A stretch of DNA of 64,000 nt from Archegozetes longisetosus (lineage: Eukaryota; Arthropoda; Arachnida; Sarcoptiformes; Trhypochthoniidae), in NCBI GenBank assembly GCA_018873245.2, contig JAEMBT020000001.1, positions 1,736,001 to 1,800,000 on the forward strand. Reading direction: 5' to 3'. Of this stretch, positions 1 to 10,531 are shown one piece after another; the stretch's first letter is position 1, and the number at the start of each line of letters is the position of its first letter. Both the position numbers and the translations under genes were made by a program. The notes under the pieces were generated by a model. The model did not search any database and was not told the origin of the DNA. It saw only the letters and a list, made by a program, of their open reading frames with translations.

Positions 1-329
1 TATAATACACCCATAATTTTTGAGATCAGAATTAACGTTTATTTTTCAAGATTATATTAAATACATAATTATAAAAATTATTTAAAATATTAAATTTGAT
101 AAGTTGCGTTTTGAGACCACACCAAAAAAATTCATTAAAGAAGTTCGTCCAAAACCCTTGGACTGTTGCCTATCGACGCCCCCTAACGTTGACCCACCTA
201 AGATGTTGTAGCCTAGTACAAGATATTCAATTGAGTGAATTTTTGGTTGAACTAGACTTTACGTGGCCAGAGATTTTCGACATAAACTCTGTATATAAAT
301 AGACTATAGCTCAGGCTGATTTTAAATAT
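1..329. repeat. Left terminal inverted repeat of a composite element
   Basis: This segment is the reverse complement of 5239-5567, apparently base for base over 329 bp. The two arms would bound a 5.57-kb element. The identity of the arms suggests recent insertion or gene conversion. An open frame of 68 codons appears identically in both arms, but it starts at TTG and is a by-product of the repeat. Because the window begins at the first base of the arm, the true left edge and any target-site duplication cannot be seen. Confidence 0.85.
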
Positions 330-690
330 ATAAATTTTATTCACCGCAAATGACCAGAACATTGATAAAAGTATTCCCGAAAATTCGGTCGATTCCGTAA
401 ATTTATTTTACGGTAATTTTCTATATACTAGATTATTCGGATTTTTTTAATCAATGTTCTGGTCATTTGCGGTGAATAAAATTTATATATTTAAATCAGC
501 CTGAGCTATAAATCATCAGCACACAAAATTTATCTCTGAATTCTCTGGCCACGTAAAGACCAGTCGAATTTTCGGGAATTTTTTTACCGATGTTCTAGTC
601 ATTTGCGGTGAATAAAACTTATATGTCTGAAATCAGCCTAAGCTATAGTCTATTTATATACAGAGTTTATGTCGAAAATTATTTAAACTA
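255..690. repeat. Internal foldback (nested inverted repeats) at the left end
   Basis: A segment from about 310 to 380 is repeated inverted at about 440-510, both containing ATTTGCGGTGAATAAAA or its complement. A second inverted copy, more diverged, lies at about 555-690 and matches about 255-390 in reverse. Together they make a long stem with smaller stems inside, as in foldback-type elements. No coding potential is seen. Confidence 0.7.
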
Positions 691-754
691 TAGGAAACTA
701 AACTATATTTTACTATTTGTCTAACGACATTATTATTAAAATTCTTATAGTCGA

Positions 755-1160
755 TATGTCAGATAGAATTCGAAGACATAGGCATAATGAAGTTTCAAGA
801 ACATTTACACCATATAGGAACTGAACAAGCTATACCGAGTTGGCTGAACTTCGAGGAATCGCCGACAACATTAGGACCCAACTTTTATTCATAAACGAAC
901 TGTTAAATATGCAGAATCCGGATGAAGAACTAACGGGACAATTGGGTCGATCAAACACGGATATTGTCATCCATCTTACTACTAGCAGCACTATGATTAG
1001 GGATATTCGTTCCGCTATTTTAAACATTATCTTCAATAGACAACAAGCTTCTACCTCATCAACAACAGTTCAAAATGGTGTTCAGACTTCTATTCACCCT
1101 TTAAATAGCACGAATGGGTGCTATAATACCTCACAGCCATACTATGGATATCATCGCTAA
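755..1160 (+). pseudogene. Broken open frame upstream of an LTR, retroelement remnant
   Basis: An ATG at 755 opens a short frame that stops after 22 codons. A second frame, offset by one base, runs from about 825 to 1160 for about 110 codons and starts with no ATG. The two together look like one coding stretch with a single-base shift. The product is not recognised. It lies upstream of a purine-rich tract and LTR-like sequence, so I infer it is the 3' internal part of a degraded LTR retrotransposon. No reverse transcriptase or integrase motif is visible. Confidence 0.35.
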
Positions 1161-1597
1161 TACCTAAAGTTTGATGTTTACACTATTCACTTTATATTTT
1201 ATATTTTTTTTTATTATTTCATTTTACCTTATTTGCCTAATTGGGCAAAGTATAAACATAGCATAAATAATCCAGCATAAATAATTTAAAAAAAAAATAC
1301 ATATAAACTCATGAATAATCACATAATTACTAAAAAAACATAATAACTAATGTATTCATTTATATTTTACTAACTACCTCTTTATATGCCAAACTTAGTC
1401 TTAAATATCTATAAAAATAATTTATTTTGTTTTATATATAAATTTTTTTTTGTTTCACAAATAATGTCCAAATACTATAAACTAAATGCTATTATAATTT
1501 TAAATTGTTTTTTTTGTTGCTTGTATTGTTAAATCTAATTATTTAATGTAAACCAATTACGCGTTACACAGAGTCGTGTAATCTAAGGTGGGGGTAT

Positions 1598-2086
1598 TGT
1601 AATAACGTCTTAGTTTCTTAAATTAGACCTATACCAAAATACATTTGTAATAACCTATATCTTTAAAACTAATTTTCATAACTCACCGTATATGTCAACT
1701 TTTATTACTGATCTAAAGATTATCTTTTGTTTGTACAAAAGAAATCTTCACATGCTTGTCTCAACTGCATAAGTTATGAAGACAGCTGATAGTAAGCATA
1801 TTTCAACTCTTAAAACCTACCTAAGTATGTCCTAGTTAAACAATCCTCCAATCTTAGCTAAATGCGCTATTAACCTTAAAGGGTTTAGCCTATCATTGTA
1901 AAACATTTTCTAATTTAACCCGCCTATTGTTCCTATAAAATGTCGTGTTTTTCTTAAATTTTTCGCTCTTTCTTCCAGTGTTAAAATCCTGTGAAATCTT
2001 ATGTAATTTGTGGTTATGTTCAATAAAGTGCTTGTATTTTAAAAATTGATTTCGTACACGCTCCTATTAAAGATCCAGACTTTACA
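1598..2086 (+). mobile_element. LTR of a retrotransposon (3' or solo LTR), 489 bp
   Basis: The segment begins TGTAA and ends TTACA, a perfect inverted terminal pair of the TG...CA type. Immediately upstream is a polypurine tract (AAGGTGGGGG at 1585-1594), as expected before a 3' LTR. Inside are a TATAAAA box near 1935 and an AATAAA signal near 2021, giving a plausible U3-R-U5 order. No second LTR copy is in the window, so the element is truncated or internally deleted. Confidence 0.6.
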
Positions 2087-2737
2087 ATATTATTTTTCTT
2101 ACATATATATACACATATACTTTCCTTTACAGTTGCAGATGTTATGACTTTCATGAGATGTTATTTCTCGAGCTTTTTGTCTACTTTTAGAGACAGAGGT
2201 TCCTGAATCATAGAAATTATTGTAAAACTAACAATATGTGAAATTATTACATATTTGAGCAAATGTTTAATGTCATCTAATTTATTTTTCTTGATTTTTG
2301 TATAATTATTGTATGCATTTTGTAGATCTTAGAAATCAAATTTTTCTACCGCAACAGATTTTACAGTACTGAATATCGCTTGTGTTAAAGATACTGAAAT
2401 GATTTGAATGTCATTTTATTCTGAGAAAACATGAGTATCTTTCAAAGCTTGTTTACGTTAAAATGCATTTTATTTTAGCATTTGATTCGATATAACTTTT
2501 ATCAAATCTAACATAGACTGGTATAAAATTCGTTAATCCTTAGTATATAAAGCCAGCCAAAAGTCTGGCTTCGACTCTGCAGCCTTAACCTTTTTCTTGC
2601 TTATTTCAATGGTTGGGCTTTTTTGGTTTTTAATGACTTGAATCAAACCAAAGTTAAAAACTACTTATTGATCGTGTTTTGACTTATTATTTGTTTTATT
2701 TTAAAATTATTATTTTATATAAAATCAAACTTTGAAA

Positions 2738-4505
2738 ATGAGTTCTCATAGTGAGAGAAGTGATGAGTTAGATATAGATCTAATTAGTGATAATGAAGGA
2801 GAAAAAGTAGACAAATGGAAAACAACTGATTATTTTTTTAATGACGAAAATGAAAAAATATTTAAATGCAAATTTTGTGATCTTAAGTATTCTCATAAAA
2901 CTTCTACAACTATATTGAAGAGAAATTATAATAAACAACACTCAATTCCATCAAAACAGTTGAAAATGACTTCTTTTTTAAGACAGCAGAAAAGAAAATA
3001 TAACAGTGTTTGTCAATTCATAATCAGTGGTAATCATGCGTTCAATATTGTTGAAGAGCCTGGCTTTGTGCAACTCATCAGGTCATTATCTAATGTAGAG
3101 ATACCCAAACGTATGACAATAAAGAGATATAATTCAGTTATATAAAGATTTAAAGATCAAAACAATTGAAATGTTCAAAGATATGAACAGTAATATAGCT
3201 ATTACTACGGATATATGGACTTCACTTTCAAATGATCCATACATTGCAATTACAGCTCATTTCTTCAAAAATAGTAAGTTATGTCACGTTTTATTAGAAT
3301 TTGATTTAATACCTCATCCACACGATGCCGAACAAATTAAATATACTGTACAATGTGTTCTTGAGAATTATGGAATTATTAATAATATCATATCAATAAC
3401 AACAGATAATGCAGCTAATAATATATCAGGCATTGCATTATTTAAAGATTATCTCAAAGAAGACTTATTCATTGAGAGAGAGATATATCATTTATCATGT
3501 TTCGGACATGTTTTAAATCTTTGCGTTCAAGATGGCATTAAAACAATTGCAGATTCATTGAAAAACTTGAGGAACTTGTGCTCATCTATGAAAACTTCTT
3601 CAAAACAAAAGCAGCTATTAGAGGAAACATCACTTGCTTTAAAACAAAAATATTACAAATTAAAAAGAGATACAAATGTGCGCTGGAATTCGACTTACGT
3701 AATGATTGAACGAGCACTAAGATTGAAAAGAGTGTTGAAATCTTTAAGTTGTGAAGAAGAAAATAATGTCTTCACAAAATACAAAATATCTGAAAAGGAG
3801 TGGGAAAACTTGAGCGCTATTCATGAGTTTTTGAAGCCTTTTTTTGAAGCAACTCTTATGGTCTCTCAACAAAGCTATCCGAGTTTGTGTGTAGTTATTC
3901 CTCTTTATGACACATTGTTAAAACATTTGCAAAGCTATGAAAATAGTAGAAATCTAATTCTGAAAAATTGTTCAAAGTTGATGGAATTGAAGCTTAAATC
4001 GTATGAAAATAAGCTTAAGAACGATTTGAGTTTTTATTCTGTCATTTTGGATCCAAGACTTAATATTCATTATTTCAAAGAATCCCTGATTGACGAAGAG
4101 TTCAATGCACTTAAAGAAAAATTTCTTAAATTTTACAAAACAAACTATTGCAATGAATCGCTTTCGGCATTAAAAGAGACTACTAAAGACACTTTATCCC
4201 TTATGCATTCAATTTATAAAAAAAGAAAAATTAGTGACGATGAAGAAGTGGAGCGTTATTTTGAAATTGCTTTAGAAGACTCAGAGATTGATTTGATTAA
4301 GTGGTGGACAACACATAAAACATTTCCTCATTTATACAAAATGGCATTCGATTATCTCAATATACCGGCAACAAGTGTTCCCAGCGAACAAATATTTTCT
4401 AAAGCGGGTGATGTAATCACTAAAAAGCGAAACAGACTGTCTAAAGATTCTATACAATCAATAATGTGTGGCGATTCTATGTCTAAATTTTTTAAAACAG
4501 AATAA
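2738..4505 (+). pseudogene. hAT-superfamily transposase (ZBED-like), frameshifted
   Basis: The first reading frame, from ATG 2738 to a stop at 3145, carries a BED-type zinc-finger region with CKFC and a final KQH. The first of the two expected histidines appears to be Asn, so the finger may be defective. The second frame (open from 3138, first ATG 3171, stop 4505) continues the protein and shows the hAT catalytic-region signature TTDIWTS at its start. It ends with the hAT dimerisation motif, including PSEQIFSKAGD and KKRNRLS. The join near 3136-3138 needs a one-base frame change, so this copy is probably inactive. It is otherwise nearly intact, about 585 codons. Family assignment is firm; the subfamily (Ac or Tip100-like) is not resolved. 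It is nested inside the 1-5567 inverted-repeat element. Confidence 0.85.
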
Positions 4506-4618
4506 GCCATGCTTTTTTGTATAAAAATTTATATTTAGCATAAACTATCTTTTTTATATTAAAAATATTTAAACTATATTTCTAATATGTAAAAATACGT
4601 ACCAAGACTTGACACTCA

Positions 4619-4740
4619 ACGCTCGCGCTCTGCGCTCGGGGGTCAGACGCTCGAGCGTCCACTCACGCTCGACAAAATCAGAACGCTCGACGTTCGCGCT
4701 CGCTACCGAGCGCCAAACGCTCGAGCGTTGAGCATCACTG
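4619..4740. repeat. GC-rich CGCTCG cluster, probable hAT right subterminal region
   Basis: About 120 bp of unusually GC-rich sequence packed with CGCTCG and its complement CGAGCG, several as palindromic ACGCTCGAGCG. It ends in GAGCATCACTG, resembling a hAT terminus (CAGTG... read inward), with the 8-bp GTGGATGC after it as a possible target-site duplicate. No matching left end (CAGTGATGC...) was found upstream of the transposase gene. Subterminal motif clusters of this kind are typical transposase-binding regions of hAT elements; the role here is inferred. Confidence 0.5.
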
Positions 4741-4843
4741 GTGGATGCTAATCTTTGAGTGAATCTTAGCAATCCCTACTCGGAGTGTTTCTATTGAGCT
4801 ATATCAACGAGTCATATGTCGTTGGAAAGATCTCGTCAAACTG

Positions 4844-5233
4844 ACAAATTATACAAGTTCAGGAAAATCGGATAATTTTAAATGTACTCAATTTTGCGAA
4901 ATTCGAAAAATAAATTAAATCACATTTGAAGTGAAAAAATAATTATATTAAGAGTTCTCGAAGATGTCTTTTGTATTTTTTGAAAAATTGTATCTCTGAT
5001 CATTAATGATTCGTTTACATGTTCAAATTTAGTTCGTTCATTAAAAACCAAAATATGTAACTTTTGTAGATTGAAGTCAATCACCCAATTATTAATAACC
5101 AATCCATTGCGTGTAAAATTAAGTTTTTTTTAAAATAAAACACATTTTTGCATTAAGTGTATTTTTAGTTTTAAACCTGGAATATTAAAAAACTTGTATA
5201 TGTATTTAATGTGATTTATAGACGAAATGTGTT
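4844..5233. repeat. 390-bp inverted-repeat arm shared with 7409-7801
   Basis: This segment is almost identical, in reverse orientation, to 7409-7801, differing by a 3-nt indel near 4882. It lies inside the 1-5567 element and stops 5 bp before that element's right terminal repeat. A third, clearly older copy in the same orientation as this one is at about 8137-8429. Identical short open frames in the two arms are repeat-borne and not genes. Confidence 0.85.
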
Positions 5234-5238
5234 AGACG

Positions 5239-5567
5239 ATATTTAAAATCAGCCTGAGCTATAGTCTATTTATATACAGAGTTTATGTCGAAAATCTCTG
5301 GCCACGTAAAGTCTAGTTCAACCAAAAATTCACTCAATTGAATATCTTGTACTAGGCTACAACATCTTAGGTGGGTCAACGTTAGGGGGCGTCGATAGGC
5401 AACAGTCCAAGGGTTTTGGACGAACTTCTTTAATGAATTTTTTTGGTGTGGTCTCAAAACGCAACTTATCAAATTTAATATTTTAAATAATTTTTATAAT
5501 TATGTATTTAATATAATCTTGAAAAATAAACGTTAATTCTGATCTCAAAAATTATGGGTGTATTATA
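5239..5567. repeat. Right terminal inverted repeat of the composite element
   Basis: Reverse complement of 1-329. It ends in TATTATA at 5561-5567, beyond which similarity cannot be tested because the partner lies at the window edge. Confidence 0.85.
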
Positions 5568-5894
5568 AAAGTGAAATAAATAATACTATAGTGAATGTTA
5601 ATCTTTTTATTTTTGAAACCTGTCATTTAAAGGGTAAAATTTGGAATTTTTAAATATAAATAGTATTAATCTAAATTTAAATAATATTTTTGACAAAAGT
5701 ATTTGAATTTTTAAGCTTCGCTTCAGTCAATTAGTGGTAATTTTTTGATAGAAAGTAAGAAATTATTACACAGTTTGTCTGAATCAACCAGATTGTAAAC
5801 TTTGGTCATGTGTCACGTTAGTCACGATCTGTCACGCCCGGGTAGTACTTAACTTTAACACTTCCGGAACATTTTGATTCACAGTTTCCACCAG

Positions 5895-7267
5895 TTATTT
5901 GTAGAGTAGACGTGCTTGCTTTGAGTTCTGTGACTCCTTTTTTCGAGCTACATGCATTACAATCATTATTGATAAAAACACTTCAATAGTTGCTTCGCCG
6001 CCATCACATATTGGGTCGTTTAAAGAGCCAGTATCTTTTACGTATACACTACCTAAATTCAAAATTATGATATCTCTTAAATGACGAAACACGAACCGTT
6101 TCATACCTCCAAGGCGAACAACATTTGCACTCAAATTCGAGAAAGTTATATGTTTGATTTCTTCTTCCCGACGATTTTCTACTTGAGAATGATTGACTTG
6201 TTTGTAGTCATCGCATTGTTTCTTATTGAGTTTCACATCGAACGGAATATTTAAGTCGATGTTATTAGTACCAGTACATTGAGCGTTATATTTTATTGAT
6301 GACGAACTTTTCAACTATTGTAATGAATAGTAAAATTAGATTTTATTTCATAAATAATCGGATTCTTGAGGCTTTGTTTTGGTATTCTTATGGTATTGCT
6401 GTAGACCATAGTTATAACATATCAAAAATTATTATCACATTAGATCTGCATTTAACACTAGTAGCTAATAAGATTGACGTTAAGTAATATATTAGTACAA
6501 ATTTATAAAAATTATTTGAAAATCAGATTTTCTACAAACAATAAGATTTTGACGATTTAATAACTTAGTGTTGTTGGTTTAGACCTCTGTTGAAATCATA
6601 TTGAAAAGGGTTAATGAAATCGAATGTAGACGTTTTAAAATTTCTAGATAATATTTGAAGTAAAATAAGTTTTTAGTTTAATAATTTTAAAGTCATTAAG
6701 ATCTAAAGGACGATGCCCAAATCCAAATTTATCTCGTTTCATTCAAGAAAGTGTCACTGAGTTTTGGGCATTGTCCCTGTCCTTGTGAAATATTTCTGAA
6801 ATAAAAATGTTTCTCTGTATAAAGATATCATTTTGATATCTAGTGAGCAATAATGATTTAGGTTGAGGTTTAATCTGAGAAATTGTAAGTATAAAATTTT
6901 ATACGTAGAAATAAATGAAGGAGATACCAAAATATTCTGACCTCTTTGATCTTAGAATCATCTGTGCAAGTGTAATCAAAATAATATGTTATCTTTGTCT
7001 GTATTCCTCTTGCTTTTGATTCTTCGGATGGGACTGAAATCATTAAATAATTAGAATAGCGTTTTAATTTTATGTATAAATTTTATAAGAAAAACTTAGT
7101 CAAAATTGAAAGATTTCCAAAAGCATAAATCAAACTCAGATTTGCTGTTCATCTCTAAAATGATTGAATCAAATGACAGAATACTCACCGAACGTTTCGT
7201 TTACGGAGTTGCATTCAACCAAAGCCAAAGTGATTAAAAGTGCGGGTAGTTTGAAAATAATATTCAT
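5895..7267 (-). CDS. Small secreted protein, function unknown (3 exons, approximate)
   Basis: Exon 1 (7189-7267) opens with ATG at 7267 and encodes a clear signal peptide (MNIIFKLPALLITLALVECN) before a GTGAGT donor. Exon 2 starts after a TTTCAG acceptor at 7033 and runs to about 6920-6927, ending at one of two possible donors. It encodes a segment with YYFDYTCTDDSKIK. Exon 3 begins near 6307-6314 and stops at 5895; it includes two spaced Cys residues (AQCTG, KKQCDD). The predicted product is about 190 residues, secreted, with no family I recognise. Exon 2 has a diverged paralogue at 8880-9000 and exon 1 a decayed inverted copy at 8571-8705, so the locus was duplicated. It could be a lineage-restricted secreted protein or a partly decayed gene. 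Confidence 0.5.
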
Positions 7268-7408
7268 ATTAATTTTAATTATCTTGCTCTGTTTGTTTAA
7301 TTTTGAAGTTATGATGAATAAAATTGGTTAATATAGGGTTTATATACCTTATTGTCTTTATTTTTCCCGAATTTAGCTGTAATATTCATTTTAAACCTAG
7401 ATGAAAGA

Positions 7409-7801
7409 AACACATTTCGTCTATAAATCACATTAAATACATATACAAGTTTTTTAATATTCCAGGTTTAAAACTAAAAATACACTTAATGCAAAAATGT
7501 GTTTTATTTTAAAAAAAACTTAATTTTACACGCAATGGATTGGTTATTAATAATTGGGTGATTGACTTCAATCTACAAAAGTTACATATTTTGGTTTTTA
7601 ATGAACGAACTAAATTTGAACATGTAAACGAATCATTAATGATCAGAGATACAATTTTTCAAAAAATACAAAAGACATCTTCGAGAACCCTTAATATAAT
7701 TATTTTTTCACTTCAAATGTGATTTAATTTATTTTTCGAATTTCGCAAAATTGAGTACAACATTTAAAATTATCCGATTTTCCTGAACTTGTATAATTTG
7801 T
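7409..7801. repeat. 393-bp inverted-repeat arm (partner of 4844-5233)
   Basis: Near-identical reverse complement of 4844-5233, lying just upstream of the signal-peptide exon of the secreted gene. Together with the older copy at about 8137-8429 it shows that this non-coding segment has been copied at least twice. Confidence 0.85.
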
Positions 7802-8136
7802 TCCAAAAATCAAGGTTTCATGGAAGTTGTATAAGGAAAAAATTCTGATCAAACAACTTTATCCCTTGCCCTCCCAATTATTTGAAGTATTAAACTTAGT
7901 ATTAATTGTTAAAATCTTGAATATACAATTGATAACAAAACGAAAATTTATAGGCATAAACTTAAAGTTGTCCTAAGTAGACTGTAAATGAAGTCCGAAA
8001 TGACAATAAATTGTAGGATTACTGATTTTGTGATCAGGACACTATTTTGGGGATTAGGATCAGGTTTAGTTTTAATCTAATCTTAAGGAAATCAAGGTAC
8101 ATTTATGTATTAATATAATAAGTATTAAAATAATCC

Positions 8137-8429
8137 GTATAAGGTTTTCCTAAAGATGTATTTAGTTTTTACCGAAAAATTGTGTCTGATTATTAGTGAG
8201 CTCATTTATATGTTCTAATTGACTTTTCATTAAAACCTAAAAGCTGTAACTTTTGTAGATATAAGTCAATCACCCCATTGTTAATAACATATCGGTCAAA
8301 TTTGCAATTAAGTATTTGATTTTTTATAAAAGGCACATTTTCTATTACGAGTAGTTTTAGGTTTGAATATGGAATATTTTGAAAAAACTTGTGTATATAT
8401 TTATTGAGATTTATTGGTAAAATGTGTTA
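8137..8429. repeat. Old diverged copy of the 390-bp repeat
   Basis: Shares blocks such as AACTTTTGTAGAT and AAGTCAATCACCC with 4844-5233, in the same orientation and with many substitutions. It mirrors 7409-7801, giving a decayed palindrome centred near 7950. Confidence 0.65.
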
Positions 8430-8570
8430 CTTTCATCGGAGTTTAGAATGAAAATGGCAGGTCTTTGATCTACAAAAACCAGTGCAATAATACGGCATAT
8501 GAGCTCGTTATTATTAACAAGTTGTATTCACCATTATTACTTCGAAATTAGTAAAAGAAAGAAATAATCA

Positions 8571-8705
8571 AAATCAATATATGTATTATATTGAAATTAG
8601 TAGTACTCTTAGATCGAATGTAATCCCATGAAAAATTTGAATGAGTATTCTATCGTTTGACTCAATATCATTTAAAGATGAACAGAAATTGCGAATTAAA
8701 TTTAA
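8571..8705 (+). pseudogene. Decayed inverted copy of the secreted-protein exon 1 region
   Basis: Aligns in reverse with 7128-7267: the exon-end block, the GAGTATTCT after the donor and the intron block AAAGATGAACAG are recognisable. The signal-peptide reading frame is broken by stops. It is the mirror image of the live exon in the large decayed palindrome centred near 7950. Confidence 0.5.
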
Positions 8706-8879
8706 TTCACGTTTGTAGAAAATCTTTCAAGTTCTTAACTAAGATCTTTTTAAAAAATGTTTTGCACACAAAATTAAAGCACTTTCAATTTTTAAAAACG
8801 TTTTGAAGTCTATCTAAACGTTTAAAATCAAAGTAACGTAATCAAAGACAAACCACATATAATAAATAGAACAAAAACC

Positions 8880-9000
8880 AAAATACTCTAACCACTTTGA
8901 TCTTAGAATCAGCTGTGCAAGTATACTGAAAATAAGCTGTTATTTTTATTTTCGTTACTCTTGATTTTGAACCTTTGAATAGACCTCAAACATTAAAACA
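8880..9000 (-). pseudogene. Paralogous copy of secreted-protein exon 2
   Basis: Read on the minus strand, this stretch encodes AYFQYTCTADSKIKVVRVFW, closely matching the corresponding exon of the gene at 5895-7267. It has the same orientation as that exon. No matching signal-peptide exon in the correct orientation was found nearby, so it is more likely a fragment than a working gene. Confidence 0.5.
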
Positions 9001-9185
9001 ATGGAATTGTAATTTTCCTAAACTATCTATAAATGTTGACTGTTATATAAGTTATATTCTTTTACTAACAGTTAGACAATGATAAGATCAATAAAATATA
9101 TTTTTCAATAAGAAGTGGTCGAAAATGCTGTACAACAAAGCGAACTGACAACAGAATTGCAGCAAATGTAGCAAAAACAGAAGAA

Positions 9186-9360
9186 TTTCGGCTAAAGAAA
9201 TCAAACAAGATCTGCAATTTGCAAATATCAATTGCAGTGAATCTATCATTTAACTATGATTAAAAAAACATCTTTTGGTGGAATACCAGAGGCCGAAACA
9301 CATCTCCACCTAAGCCGTCACAAAAGGCGAGCATTTGAAGTAACCAAATATTACCTTAAT
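9186..9360 (+). pseudogene. Tc1/mariner-like transposase fragment
   Basis: Two short open stretches in different frames read like part of a Tc1-type transposase: first SAKEIKQDLQF, then, after a stop and a frame change, a segment ending ETHLHLSRHKRRAFEV. The latter resembles the Tc1 linker between the DNA-binding and catalytic regions. No DDE/DDD catalytic residues are present. Part of the same fragment recurs inverted at 9409-9520. Confidence 0.35.
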
Positions 9361-9373
9361 TAATCTCTTTTGA

Positions 9374-9443
9374 CAACTTTTTCAAGAAATTCATTTTAAA
9401 TCAATATACACTATCGCCCAAAATGAATTTCTTGAAAAAGTTG
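9374..9443. repeat. Perfect 24-bp hairpin
   Basis: Arms 9374-9397 and 9420-9443 are exact inverted copies separated by a 22-nt loop. A longer inverted match (9213-9250 with about 9457-9498) surrounds them, so the Tc1-like fragment is folded back on itself. Confidence 0.8.
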
Positions 9444-9674
9444 ATAATTCTATGACAAATGAATGCGATAGATTCACTGCAATTGATTAAATTGCAAATT
9501 CTTTAGCCGAAATTCTTTTTCTTTCTGATGCTACGCTTCATAAGCTTTAATTTGATACCCATATTGGCGTGGTGTGCAATTAGGCGAGATGCCTATAATA
9601 TTTTAGACTAACTTATTTTATACAAAATATTTCATTGCATTTGACTCAGTTGAAGCCAAAGATAAGAACCACTC

Positions 9675-10232
9675 GCATATGAATACCTTTCTGAAGAAGA
9701 GCCTTAGGTTTAAGATTAAGAGTATAAAAAGCATTAAACACTGCATTTTAAATAGAAAGGGAATTCTAATTACTAAAAGTTTAAAACTAAACCTAATTTG
9801 ATATCCCTGTCAAACTTTTAGCTTGACTCAGTACAGATTGATATAAATAAGAGTTAGCACTTAATAACTATTCGTAAAGTAGCCAAATCATTCATAAACC
9901 GTTATTGTAGTTAAAATCTAAATACTTATCGCGATAAGACTTACGAACTGCCTAATTCTACAGCTAAACCTCTCTATCTTGAACATGTAGTTAAACCCTT
10001 TTTATAAAGACATAAGTAAACTCATAAAGGATTAAAGTTTATTTTAAATCTTTTTTAAAAAGGATTTAACTGCGTGTTCAAGATGGAGAAGTTTAGCTGT
10101 ATATTATTTTACCATTTATTAAAAGTTGAATAATTAAACGAAATTAAAACTTATATGTTTATGTCTTAATGTATATCTTTTAGAGTTTTAATCATAAACC
10201 TAAGACTCTTCAAAAAAAAGTACTCATATCAT
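9675..10232. repeat. Outer imperfect inverted-repeat pair (about 560 bp)
   Basis: About 9675-9725 and about 10183-10232 are imperfect inverted copies sharing a CTTAGGTTTA core. They enclose the smaller MITE at 9961-10099. This may be an older non-autonomous element into which the MITE inserted. Confidence 0.4.
9961..10099. mobile_element. MITE, 139 bp, with TA target duplication
   Basis: The ends are about 45-bp imperfect inverted repeats beginning CAGCTAAACC and ending GTTTAGCTG, flanked on both sides by TA (9959-9960 and 10100-10101). TA duplication with a CAG terminus fits a Tc1/mariner-type MITE. There is no open frame inside. Confidence 0.65.
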
Positions 10233-10531
10233 TAATAACATTTGATGAACTTTAGAAAAGATCTTGCACATTTTTACTTATCTTTCAATTTCAGGCATTA
10301 TTTGATTTGGTTTCATATTGAGAACCAGTGCGAATAGTTTTTAATTAAAACAATTGAATTCAGTTATATTTTAGATGAATTTTAATACTTAAAATGAAAG
10401 ACATTAGAATAACAAGTGATAAATCATAAAATATATTTCAAAATATTAACAAACAAATTGAAATAAATAGAGAAAAGATGTATAAAAAGCTGATGAGAGT
10501 TGAGATGAAACACCAGTAATCTCGATGAGGC

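Noticed and set aside
96..302. 68-codon open frame, identical to one at 5266-5472
   Set aside because: It lies wholly in the terminal inverted repeats, starts with TTG, and resembles no protein family.
2366..2385. CAGTACTGAATATCG considered as the left hAT terminus
   Set aside because: It matches the right end (read inward as CAGTGATGCTCAACG) in too few positions and lacks GTGGATGC beside it.
4569..4772. 67-codon Arg/Ser-rich minus-strand frame
   Set aside because: It is the translation of the CGCTCG/CGAGCG repeat cluster, with a repetitive composition and no gene signals.
4920..5102. 60-codon open frame, identical to one at 7540-7722
   Set aside because: It is carried by the 390-bp inverted-repeat arms; the older third copy at 8137-8429 does not keep the frame.
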